Positions 48,080 through 54,378 of a stretch of 63,289 nucleotides of DNA are shown here, in pieces; position 1 is the stretch's first letter; each line of letters opens with the position of its first letter. This DNA comes from Bacteroidaceae bacterium. Its GTDB lineage: Bacteria; Bacteroidota; Bacteroidia; Bacteroidales; Bacteroidaceae. Made by a program: the position numbers and the translations under genes. The DNA lies in contig JAGBTN010000014.1 in the NCBI GenBank assembly GCA_017631315.1, forward strand, positions 1 through 63,289, in the 5' to 3' direction. Under the pieces are notes generated by a model. It worked only from the letters and a program-made list of their open reading frames with translations, was not told where the DNA came from and did not search any database.

Positions 48080-48820
48080 TTAGGGGTTAACAATCAAATC
48101 AAAGTAGGGCAGTTCTTCAATCCAGTCACAGAAGACATGCCACTCGTCCAATTTGTGATGTCTGCGGGAAATATAAATGTTGTGAAGAACCTCGTAGTTC
48201 AACATAACAGTTCGCTTCTGGTTGTAGGAGGTAGGCAGCAGCTGAATCATCTGCCACCAGTATTTCTTAACCAGACCAGCGCGCTTGGATTCCTCCTTCA
48301 TGGGCTTGGATTTAGCAACGAGGAACTTCTGTCTTGCGCGGTTCAGCATGGAGACAATCAGATGCATGACATCGTAGGGGTCTGCCGTATGGTTAAACAG
48401 CACGATGTTACATTCGGGGTCGTCCGCTTCTGTCACCAGGTGTTCGTGGCTGAAATCATCCATAGTGAATTCCTTCGCATGGATCTTGTGCATGGTGCTG
48501 CAGGAGTTGGTAACAGTGCCGACTTTGTATGTATCGAATTCCTTCCACCAGTACAGGGGAGCATTGATGGTCATCCATACCGGCATCATACGACGGTATT
48601 TAGCATGGACAGGACCACCCTTAGCAAGACTACCCATGAGCTCCAGGTCATTGTCACCGACGAAGAACTCGAAGGGAACGGATTCGTGAGTTTCAGCGTC
48701 CTCAATACGAGTCGCGTAACTATCACTTCGATCCCAGGAATTCTTAGGGTTACGCATACCCTCGATGACGATCTCCCACTGCTTAGGGGACATCGTTACG
48801 AATTTCTCGATTTTCAACAT
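48080..48820 (-). CDS. ThyX-like (flavin-dependent thymidylate synthase-related) protein, 246 aa
   Basis: RRMMPVWMTINAPLYWWKEFDTYKVGTVTNSCSTMHKI resembles the ThyX region PLYVxxQWxRHRTxSxNExSxRY, with Lys-Val-Gly-Thr in place of Arg-His-Arg; later LLPTSYNQKRTVMLNYEVLHNIYISRRHHKLDEWHVFCDWIEELPYF corresponds to the C-terminal Arg-rich ThyX part. The match is distant, so catalysis is not assured. It would make dTMP for phage DNA synthesis. It overlaps the end of the zinc-binding gene by 38 bp. Confidence 0.6.
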   Translation of the reverse strand: MLKIEKFVTMSPKQWEIVIEGMRNPKNSWDRSDSYATRIEDAETHESVPFEFFVGDNDLELMGSLAKGGPVHAKYRRMMPVWMTINAPLYWWKEFDTYKVGTVTNSCSTMHKIHAKEFTMDDFSHEHLVTEADDPECNIVLFNHTADPYDVMHLIVSMLNRARQKFLVAKSKPMKEESKRAGLVKKYWWQMIQLLPTSYNQKRTVMLNYEVLHNIYISRRHHKLDEWHVFCDWIEELPYFDLIVNP

Positions 48821-48998
48821 TTGGTTCTTTCTCCTTCTTTTTATGTTTTTTCTCTTCCCACTTTACAGGTTTATGGGAAAACAAATTCATGGGGTTCTCC
48901 AGGCACTCGTTACAAGGATCCTCAGTCTCCTTTACGTCCTTGTGCTCACAGGTCTCGCAGTACTTCTTGAAGTCTACGAATAAATGTTCACCTTCCAT
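48783..48998 (-). CDS. small zinc-binding protein, 71 aa
   Basis: Start at 48998 (MEGEHLFVDFKKYCETC) with AAGGAGGAATCCACA upstream; the longer frame to 49199 overlaps another gene and is rejected. FVDFKKYCETCEHKDVKETEDPCNECLENPMNLFSHKPVKWEEKK contains four cysteines (CxxC, CxxC) in the pattern of a well-known family of small phage zinc proteins. The tail is lysine-rich. Function unknown. Confidence 0.75.
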   Translation of the reverse strand: MEGEHLFVDFKKYCETCEHKDVKETEDPCNECLENPMNLFSHKPVKWEEKKHKKKEKEPNVENREIRNDVP

Positions 48999-49051
48999 TG
49001 TGGATTCCTCCTTAAAATATAATAGAGACCATCCGAAGACAGTCTCTTGAT

Positions 49052-49237
49052 TTACTTTTTGTCGCAGAGTACATACAGCTGACGTCCATTTACAACGCCG
49101 CATGTCTCTACTAAGTTGCGACCTTTTAAAATCAGCAGGCCATACAACCCAACCAAACTGATAATATAATCCTCGTAAACAGAATCCAAACCTTCGCACT
49201 CGTTTTTCACAATATTGTAGATTTGATCAGCAGTCAT
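49052..49237 (-). CDS. unknown small protein, 61 aa
   Basis: MTADQIYNIVKNECEGLDSVYEDYIISLVGLYGLLILKGRNLVETCGVVNGRQLYVLCDKK; helical start and beta end, perhaps with a short membrane-associated stretch (IISLVGLYGLLIL). The ATG overlaps the stop of the preceding gene (ATGA), and there is no strong ribosome site of its own, so translation is probably coupled. No family recognised. Confidence 0.65.
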   Translation of the reverse strand: MTADQIYNIVKNECEGLDSVYEDYIISLVGLYGLLILKGRNLVETCGVVNGRQLYVLCDKK

Positions 49238-49389
49238 CTTAGTTCACTCATTTCTGTTGGATTATTTGTGTAAAACTTACACTCAGTAGAATCAAGTAAA
49301 ATATAAATCTCTTCTCGACGGCTCTTGCAAACCCATTTTCCGAGTTTTTCATCGAACGTCGAATGAGTACACAATATACAATTACCCAT
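49234..49389 (-). CDS. small cysteine-rich protein, 51 aa
   Basis: ATG at 49389 with TGGAGGTGGAACCA upstream. MGNCILCTHSTFDEKLGKWVCKSRREEIYILLDSTECKFYTNNPTEMSELR: four cysteines (CxxC, C, C) make a compact zinc site likely (CxxC..KWxCKxR..Cxxxx). Coupled to the next gene by an ATGA overlap. Function unknown. Confidence 0.7.
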   Translation of the reverse strand: MGNCILCTHSTFDEKLGKWVCKSRREEIYILLDSTECKFYTNNPTEMSELR

Positions 49390-49402
49390 TGGTTCCACCT
49401 CC

Positions 49403-49449
49403 AAAATAAAGAGAAGAGCCCAAGTTATTTCTAACTCAGACCCTTCTCT
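49403..49449 (-). terminator. intrinsic terminator after the 49455-49691 gene
   Basis: AGAAG..AGTTA and TAACT..CTTCT pair around a GAAA tetraloop on the minus strand, followed by CTTTATTTT. Confidence 0.85.
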
Positions 49450-49454
49450 GCGTC

Positions 49455-49691
49455 TTACATGTCAGTTCTGATAAGGTATACTTCTCCCTTAAGCCAGGAC
49501 ACTTGAATCGGATACTTTCCGTTTTTAGCGGCCAGCCACAGTGATTTGTATCCATGGTACTTAGTCTTATACTCTCCTTCCGCATACTCCACTTTAAAGT
49601 GTTTCGCGTTAGTGAGCATAAACTCGTCCAGGAATCGCTTCAGGTTGTGCTTCCGCTTAACGGGAATATCGCTAACAATAATGCCTTTCAT
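49455..49691 (-). CDS. unknown small basic protein, 78 aa
   Basis: MKGIIVSDIPVKRKHNLKRFLDEFMLTNAKHFKVEYAEGEYKTKYHGYKSLWLAAKNGKYPIQVSWLKGEVYLIRTDM. An alpha/beta pattern with many lysines (FxVEYxEGEYKTxYxGYKSLWxAAKxxKYPIxVSWxKGEVYLIR), perhaps a small nucleic-acid-binding fold. ATG at 49691 with GAAAGGAGAGTAACT upstream. Complete cassette with motif copy 14 and terminator. Confidence 0.7.
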   Translation of the reverse strand: MKGIIVSDIPVKRKHNLKRFLDEFMLTNAKHFKVEYAEGEYKTKYHGYKSLWLAAKNGKYPIQVSWLKGEVYLIRTDM

Positions 49692-49726
49692 AGTTACTCT
49701 CCTTTCTTATTGAAACGAACATGTTT

Positions 49727-49753
49727 CTCATAAAGGAATATGTTTTTTACGCG
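49727..49753 (-). promoter_or_regulatory. 27-bp promoter-like motif, copy 14
   Basis: CGCG-N6-ACA-N7-TTATG-AG, directly after the stop of the SF2 helicase gene. Confidence 0.7.
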
Positions 49754-49754
49754 G

Positions 49755-50969
49755 TTACCATTTCACAAATCCACGTTCATTGAACTTCTTTTTTTCTTTT
49801 AGCGCTTTGCTAATTGCGAGATCAATTCCGCTTCTCGACTTGAGATGGTAATACCATAAGTCGGTGTAAGGGGTATTAAGACGGTCGATTCTTCCTGCGG
49901 ATTGCTGCATGATTTTGTAGCTATAATTTTGGCTATAAAAGACGATAGTGTCGGTTTTGATGCAGTTCCATCCTTCTGCTCCAGCGGTATATTGCACAAG
50001 GTAAACCCAAGATTTACCCGAGGGTATAGGCTCGTGCTTGTGCCCATTCCATTCGGCGACTTCAACATTATTGCCATAATACAACCCTTTCAGAATATCA
50101 AGCTCATAGTCAAAGTTGTAGAAGACTATCATTCGTGGATGATCTTCGAATAACTGCAGCAATGCCACTTGTCGAGCCTCGTCAGAGTTGACGATTTTTC
50201 TCAACGTGTAGCAGAGTTCAGCAGCATTAATTATCGGTTTATTCGTGTACGGGTTCCAGCGCAGCTTCATCGTATCTTTATACGAAGAGATATTATACGG
50301 AATGTATACGTCTTCGTGATGCGAAATTGTTGCACGTTTGAAATCCATATCGATCAGGATCGAGTCTCGCAATCTCGTAAGTTTGGTTGTACCCAAATAT
50401 CTATCGACTTTAGGATACTTACTAAACCGAGAATATACGATGTGCTCCCTGCAGAATTCAGTTTTGTTTTTAAAGAAACCATTCGCAACGAACACCGGAA
50501 TATAATCCTGCCAAGTGTCGCCAGGTGTAGCGCTAAGCAGTATCCACCTGTTTTTTCTGGCAATGTTAAGGAAGGCTTTAACCCACGCGCCAGAGCCAAC
50601 AACTCGCTGCTCGTCGAATATAAAGAACGCTCCGTAGACGTCTTTATACTTCTGGATGTTGTTCCAGCTATCGACTACAACCTTGTGATCATAAATCGAT
50701 ACGTCAGGATTTGTGGTAATCATGAACGGTAAGAATTCGCCTTCCCATTCGAGCGTGTCTCTTTTTCTAGCAGTGGTGATAATATATAAGTCTCTGGGTT
50801 TTTTCATCCGGACGTAATCCTTAGTCCCGAGGATGCCTCCCTGTTCCTTATAGTAATATGCAAGTGATGTCCGAGATTTACCAGACCCCACTCCACCGCA
50901 CAAGATGCAGCCATTGCGCATTCGATCGACCGCATCTAACTGATAATCATAAAGCGATATACCTGCCAA
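49755..50969 (-). CDS. SF2-type helicase (DEAD/SNF2-like), 404 aa
   Basis: MAGISLYDYQLDAVDRMRNGCILCGGVGSGKSRTSLAYY: Q-like motif and Walker A (GGVGSGKSRTS). Motif Ia LYIITTARKRDTLEWEGEF, motif II AFFIFDEQRVVG (DEQR), motif III LLSATPGD, motif V YTAGAEGWNCIKTDTIVFYSQNYS, motif VI MQQSAGRIDRLNTPYTDL. All helicase motifs are present. It should be an ATP-driven DNA translocase in phage replication or recombination. ATG at 50969, overlapping the preceding P-loop gene. Confidence 0.9.
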   Translation of the reverse strand: MAGISLYDYQLDAVDRMRNGCILCGGVGSGKSRTSLAYYYKEQGGILGTKDYVRMKKPRDLYIITTARKRDTLEWEGEFLPFMITTNPDVSIYDHKVVVDSWNNIQKYKDVYGAFFIFDEQRVVGSGAWVKAFLNIARKNRWILLSATPGDTWQDYIPVFVANGFFKNKTEFCREHIVYSRFSKYPKVDRYLGTTKLTRLRDSILIDMDFKRATISHHEDVYIPYNISSYKDTMKLRWNPYTNKPIINAAELCYTLRKIVNSDEARQVALLQLFEDHPRMIVFYNFDYELDILKGLYYGNNVEVAEWNGHKHEPIPSGKSWVYLVQYTAGAEGWNCIKTDTIVFYSQNYSYKIMQQSAGRIDRLNTPYTDLWYYHLKSRSGIDLAISKALKEKKKFNERGFVKW

Positions 50970-51224
50970 TTAGGAATCACCTTCCGGTTTCAAAATAGCA
51001 TTTATTATTTTGTCAGCGCGTTCTATTCTATCAGGAGTGAGAATATCCAGATCGATCAATCCACTAGAGTAAGGCATGCCCTTCATGCGTTCCGTCGTAA
51101 GCTTAGGCTCGATAAGGACGACTTTTTTGCCAGACTTCATGAGTTCCTCTATAATTCGGATCTGAGTCATGGTCTTTCCGCATTTACGACCGACTTGTAC
51201 ATATATGACATCGTTGTCGACCAT
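50970..51224 (-). CDS. short P-loop protein, 84 aa
   Basis: Start at 51224 (MVDNDVIYVQVGRKCGKTMTQIRIIEELMKSGKKVVLIEPK) with GAGAGGAAAGTAAT upstream. VGRKCGKT is a Walker A motif in a beta-P-loop-alpha-beta pattern; there is no clear Walker B in the 84 residues. It looks like the N-terminal lobe of an ATPase, either a truncated relative or a nucleotide-binding partner of the helicase that follows it. The longer frame to 51314 is rejected. Confidence 0.65.
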   Translation of the reverse strand: MVDNDVIYVQVGRKCGKTMTQIRIIEELMKSGKKVVLIEPKLTTERMKGMPYSSGLIDLDILTPDRIERADKIINAILKPEGDS

Positions 51225-51225
51225 A

Positions 51226-51639
51226 TTACTTTCCTCTCGCATTGAGCATTTCTGCGACTGACAATATGACCTTCCGATACTCGCTCCAATGCTTCTTAAT
51301 GCGCTCGAACACATTCTCAGCGGTCAAATATCCGACCACAGAATCGCATTCCTCTTCCCCGGGAGTCAATAGACCCATGATTTCGATCTTGTCTTCGTGG
51401 TATCCGTAGCTATGCGAGTTTTCGATAGCATCAATCACGCATTCTTCAGAGGGACGCGCTACCGGATAGCACACCATCCAGCCGTCCATCCATCTGCTGA
51501 ACGCATGCGGAATACCGTTATCTTCCAGCATTTTCTGCAGGCGAAGAATCTCCTTGTATTTGTCGTTCGCATTCGGCCATAGGCTCTGACAACCATTCTC
51601 GATCTCCTGATAGTAAGGCGATTCGTAAATATTGTTCAT
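51226..51639 (-). CDS. conserved phage protein, 137 aa
   Basis: Start at 51639 (MNNIYESPYYQEIENGCQSLWPNANDKYKEILRLQKMLEDNGIPHAFSRWMDGWMVCYP) with AAAGGAGAAAGT upstream. The LxKMLEDxxIPHxxxRxxDGWxVCYP and DAIENSHSYGYHEDKIEIMGLLTPEE blocks recur in Clostridia phages, where I know of no function. Predicted alpha/beta fold. Overlaps the P-loop gene. Confidence 0.8.
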   Translation of the reverse strand: MNNIYESPYYQEIENGCQSLWPNANDKYKEILRLQKMLEDNGIPHAFSRWMDGWMVCYPVARPSEECVIDAIENSHSYGYHEDKIEIMGLLTPGEEECDSVVGYLTAENVFERIKKHWSEYRKVILSVAEMLNARGK

Positions 51640-51658
51640 ACTTTCTCCTTTCAAAATA

Positions 51659-51865
51659 TCACACGTACATTTTTCCAGTGTACGGGCGTTTTTCCTCAAT
51701 CATTTTGTACCAGCAAGAGCTGTGAATATATTGCTTGAGTCCAGATTTTGTAATCACGAGCTCCGCATTATTATGGTGCGGTTTGTCTCTTAATGTAGCT
51801 AAAGCCACACGCTCAACTTCACCACCGCATAACGGACATTTAGTGTTGACTACTTGTCTTCTCAT
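51659..51865 (-). CDS. small zinc-binding protein, 68 aa
   Basis: MRRQVVNTKCPLCGGEVERVALATLRDKPHHNNAELVITKSGLKQYIHSSCWYKMIEEKRPYTGKMYV: CPLC and HSSC could hold zinc. ATG at 51865; the start is just after the stop of the preceding gene (GATTTGACATGAG). Function unknown. Confidence 0.7.
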   Translation of the reverse strand: MRRQVVNTKCPLCGGEVERVALATLRDKPHHNNAELVITKSGLKQYIHSSCWYKMIEEKRPYTGKMYV

Positions 51866-51866
51866 G

Positions 51867-52307
51867 TCAAATCATCCCCCATTCTTCAGCGTGTTTCATA
51901 TGTTTATTACGTGCTCTCAAATATGGGATTTCTAATCCGAACGCTACTAATTCCTCCTCGTCAAATCCGAAGCAGCTTAAGACGTCATAGTCTCCGTCCC
52001 AGTTAATAGCGTATTCGTGGTTATCCATTTCGTACAGAAAAGCTGCCTCTGCAATATCCATATCGCTTAGCAGCAAATCTTGAATCTCTTTTGAGTGGCG
52101 TCTGAGCATGTCGAGAAATGGCTTAGCATTTTCTTTCTTGACAATATCCCCATGCCCGATTACAGTTACACATTCTTCAACAGATTCAGCGCCCAATTTC
52201 TCAAGTGCCTCTTGCAATTGCTTATCATTAAAAGCATAAGCGATTGGAAAATCATTCAACTCCTTGCGGTGCTTCTCTTGTAAATCCAAATATGCTTGTC
52301 TTTTCAT
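51867..52307 (-). CDS. unknown protein, 146 aa
   Basis: Start at 52307 (MKRQAYLDLQEKHRKELNDF) with AAGGAGTGGATTTATC upstream; the frame to 52376 runs into the tRNA-like element and is rejected. Acidic helical protein (LQEALEKLGAESVEECVTVIGHGDIVKKENAKPFLDMLRRHSKEIQDLLLSDMDIAEAAFLYEMDNHEYAINWDGDYDVLSCFG). The middle part with HEYxxxWxxDxDVLxxxG has counterparts in other gut phages; function unknown. Confidence 0.7.
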   Translation of the reverse strand: MKRQAYLDLQEKHRKELNDFPIAYAFNDKQLQEALEKLGAESVEECVTVIGHGDIVKKENAKPFLDMLRRHSKEIQDLLLSDMDIAEAAFLYEMDNHEYAINWDGDYDVLSCFGFDEEELVAFGLEIPYLRARNKHMKHAEEWGMI

Positions 52308-52336
52308 GATAAATCCACTCCTTGTGGGGTATTTTT

Positions 52337-52399
52337 TGGGGAGAGGCGCCGGGACTTGAACCCGGACCGTCGTCACGGCTGTTCCTTTGCACGCCTCTC
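52337..52399 (-). ncRNA. 63-nt tRNA-like element without a D arm
   Basis: On the minus strand: a perfect eight-pair acceptor-type stem (GAGAGGCG/CGCCTCTC), a discriminator C and an encoded CCA end (52337-52340), and a perfect T arm (CCGGG-TTCAAGT-CCCGG). In place of the D arm there are 13 unpaired bases, and the anticodon arm is a minihairpin (CCG-TGACGA-CGG or CCGT-GACG-ACGG) with no proper seven-base loop. It starts four bases after the CCA of tRNA-Met, so both would be released from one transcript. It is not a standard tRNA. It may be a decayed tRNA or a deliberate mimic. Confidence 0.65.
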
Positions 52400-52403
52400 G
52401 TAT

Positions 52404-52480
52404 TGGTGGGCCGTCCCGGGCTTGAACCGAGGACCTGAAGATTATGAGTCAACTGCTCTAACCTACTGAGCTAACGGCCC
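52404..52480 (-). tRNA. tRNA-Met (anticodon CAT)
   Basis: A 77-nt cloverleaf with encoded CCA: acceptor GGGCCGT/ACGGCCC, D arm GCTC/GAGC with AGTAGGTTA, anticodon loop CTCATAA, T arm CTCGG-TTCAAGC-CCGGG. The anticodon stem (GTTGA/TCTTC) has two T-T mismatches, which is unusual. A loop of this type fits an elongator Met tRNA or one whose C34 is changed to lysidine to read AUA. It follows the terminator of the 52525-52740 gene. Confidence 0.85.
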
Positions 52481-52483
52481 GTG

Positions 52484-52519
52484 AAAAAGAATAGACCACC
52501 AAGTTTCCTCAGTGGTCTA
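52484..52519 (-). terminator. intrinsic terminator between the 52525-52740 gene and tRNA-Met
   Basis: TAGACCAC..GAGGAAAC..GTGGTCTA hairpin followed by TTCTTTTTC on the minus strand, three bases before the tRNA 5' end. The tRNA pair must be expressed by readthrough, or by a start within this short gap. Confidence 0.85.
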
Positions 52520-52524
52520 AATCT

Positions 52525-52740
52525 TTACGTTACAACAATTCCACTCTTTGTGAATTTGTCTTTCATGGCAAACAGACCGTTCCAACTGCATTCTACCCCA
52601 AGCATGATTTGTCCGTTCCCAATGCTTTCGTCGACCCTTACCGAATCAATAATTCCTTGCTGGTAAAGTTTCTCCATAATAGCATCGGCTACGTTGTAGT
52701 CCTGCTTGCGGATAGTAATCCAGTGTCTACGATTTGTCAT
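52525..52740 (-). CDS. unknown small protein, 71 aa
   Basis: MTNRRHWITIRKQDYNVADAIMEKLYQQGIIDSVRVDESIGNGQIMLGVECSWNGLFAMKDKFTKSGIVVT. Beta-alpha-beta layout with a long helix (VADAIMEKLYQQG). ATG at 52740 with AAAGGGGATTGTTAT upstream. Complete cassette with motif copy 15 and terminator. No family recognised. Confidence 0.65.
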   Translation of the reverse strand: MTNRRHWITIRKQDYNVADAIMEKLYQQGIIDSVRVDESIGNGQIMLGVECSWNGLFAMKDKFTKSGIVVT

Positions 52741-52766
52741 AATAACAATCCCCTTTCGTTTTATTG

Positions 52767-52793
52767 TCTCATAAAGGGGCGTGTCATTTTAGC
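52767..52793 (-). promoter_or_regulatory. 27-bp promoter-like motif, copy 15
   Basis: CGCT-N6-ACA-N7-TTATG-AG, 5 bp after the stop of the 52798-52986 gene. Confidence 0.65.
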
Positions 52794-52797
52794 GAAA

Positions 52798-52986
52798 TCA
52801 CTTGGTGGTGACATGAGCGGCCAGATACTTCATCTCAGTCTCGGTGAAGTACTTGTTGGACAGAACCATACCGCCAACACCAGCAACCATCAGAATGGTA
52901 CCGACAAACGCGACGCCCTTGCTGATTGCCATGGTGGTGACGTTAGTCATGCCGACAATAGCCATCTTATTGGTAGTATTACTCAT
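52798..52986 (-). CDS. small membrane protein, 62 aa
   Basis: Start at 52986 (MSNTTNKMAIVGMTN) with AAAGGAGAAAAACAT upstream. Hydrophobic stretch ISKGVAFVGTILMVAGVGGMVLS preceded by polar residues, then a soluble end (NKYFTETEMKYLAAHVTTK). Single membrane helix. Function unknown. Confidence 0.7.
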   Translation of the reverse strand: MSNTTNKMAIVGMTNVTTMAISKGVAFVGTILMVAGVGGMVLSNKYFTETEMKYLAAHVTTK

Positions 52987-53000
52987 ATGTTTTTCTCCTT

Positions 53001-53210
53001 TCATACGTGGTACCGTTGGATCTTACAGTCGCTATCCAACAGCCAGTTCACGCTAACACCGGAAAGCATCGTCTGATTACGCCAGAGTTTCATAATATTA
53101 CTCTCAGTAAAGTAATATATCGCATCGGTTTTCTGACCCACGAACCGGAACTTTTCATACTTCTTCAAGCCCAGTTTTTTGCGAATCAGAAATATAACGA
53201 TCTTCCTCAT
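53001..53210 (-). CDS. unknown small protein, 69 aa
   Basis: MRKIVIFLIRKKLGLKKYEKFRFVGQKTDAIYYFTESNIMKLWRNQTMLSGVSVNWLLDSDCKIQRYHV. ATG at 53210 with GAGGATGCGCT upstream, close after the ssDNA-binding protein gene. A basic N-terminal helix followed by beta strands. It overlaps nothing downstream. No family recognised. Confidence 0.7.
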   Translation of the reverse strand: MRKIVIFLIRKKLGLKKYEKFRFVGQKTDAIYYFTESNIMKLWRNQTMLSGVSVNWLLDSDCKIQRYHV

Positions 53211-53219
53211 AGCGCATCC

Positions 53220-53702
53220 TCAGATGGGCAGAACGTCATCTTCAGCGTAGCGAGCCGCGAACCGGTCCAGCTCCTGAACCACATCCATGCGCTCCAGATA
53301 TGCAGAACGGCCAGACTTACCGCTAGCCAGTTCCCAGTCATAAGGGCGAATATCCATTGCCACGGATGCGATGTCAATCTGGTCGATCATGCCGACAGAT
53401 TCCTCATCCAGCATGTTCACGCGACCGTTGGTGTTCAGGTACACGGAAGGACCACGATCGTTGAATTTGACCTTGACAGGCAGATACATGAACAGGTCGC
53501 CGCCCTCTTCACGGTTGTCCTTGATCTTGACGTTCCAACCCTTCTCAGTCAGAGCCTGGGCCATCTCCTCGGTAGGAATAACCAGGGCGAAGTTGCGGTC
53601 ACCCTTACGATTGAATTTGTCCTCGCGTCCCTCGAAGTTACGGAACACGATGCGAGCATCATCCACGATCAGTCTGTCTCTAGGTCCAAAGCTAAGTTTC
53701 AT
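53220..53702 (-). CDS. ssDNA-binding protein (phage type), 160 aa
   Basis: Start at 53702 (MKLSFGPRDRLIVDDARIVFRNFEG) with GAAGGAGACTAACAAA upstream. IVDDARIVFRNFEGREDKFNRKGDRNFALVIPTEEMAQALTEKGWNVKIKD..., YLPVKVKFNDRGPSVYLNT, DIRPYDWELASGKSGRSAYLERMDVVQE is a conserved OB-fold-type pattern of a phage protein family usually regarded as ssDNA-binding. It lies just downstream of PhoH and the replicase, which supports a replication role. Confidence 0.75.
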   Translation of the reverse strand: MKLSFGPRDRLIVDDARIVFRNFEGREDKFNRKGDRNFALVIPTEEMAQALTEKGWNVKIKDNREEGGDLFMYLPVKVKFNDRGPSVYLNTNGRVNMLDEESVGMIDQIDIASVAMDIRPYDWELASGKSGRSAYLERMDVVQELDRFAARYAEDDVLPI

Positions 53703-53729
53703 TTTGTTAGTCTCCTTCAAATATAAATT

Positions 53730-54374
53730 TTATTCGAGTTCGTCTGCATACGTGCTGAGCCAACCACGATGATTGATGGTCAGCTCGCACACTGCGCAGT
53801 TTTCGTGGCCACTGAAATGCTCAATATACCGAGCAAAGCCACTTCTTGCCGAAATATCAATCTGACCAGTATGACCTACGACGATCACCTTGGAATCGTC
53901 ATGGATACGTGTCAAGACTTTTTTCATTTCGGGAAGCGTAAAGTTCTGAGCCTCATCGATAATAATGACCTTTTTGGAAAGGTTGGTACCACGCAGATAG
54001 GTGTGAGTCAGAAGCTTTACGTAACTGTCTCCCCGCTTTTTAGCAGTCATACTCTCAGAACATACGACCGAGTTGACATTCATGCCGCACTCGATCATAG
54101 CCTGATGAGCAGGTTCGTAATAAACCTCAGATTTCTCGGTGATGCTGCCAGGTAAATATCCCTGCTTCTCCTCGCCATAAGGAGAAACAATGTAGACGAT
54201 TCCGTCGTACTGGTTACGCTTGTCCAGCACCAGAATATTCGCAGCGCCCATAGCCAGTGTTGTTTTACCAGTACCAGCCTTGGCGTTGCAGAACACAATC
54301 GTGTTGTCGGGATTCATGATGCTATTCACGAATTTTTCCTGGTCGGCATCAAGTTCAAAATTGTAGAATGTCAT
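53730..54374 (-). CDS. PhoH-like ATPase
   Basis: 214 residues. Walker A VFCNAKAGTGKTTLAMGAA, Walker B KVIIIDEAQNFTLPEMKKVLTRI, sensor region SKVIVVGHTGQID, and NHRG near the end match the PhoH family (a P-loop ATPase of unknown role, common in phage replication modules). Directly downstream of the replicase gene; the start lies 4 bp after the replicase stop. Confidence 0.9.
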   Translation of the reverse strand: MTFYNFELDADQEKFVNSIMNPDNTIVFCNAKAGTGKTTLAMGAANILVLDKRNQYDGIVYIVSPYGEEKQGYLPGSITEKSEVYYEPAHQAMIECGMNVNSVVCSESMTAKKRGDSYVKLLTHTYLRGTNLSKKVIIIDEAQNFTLPEMKKVLTRIHDDSKVIVVGHTGQIDISARSGFARYIEHFSGHENCAVCELTINHRGWLSTYADELE

Positions 54375-54378
54375 TTAC

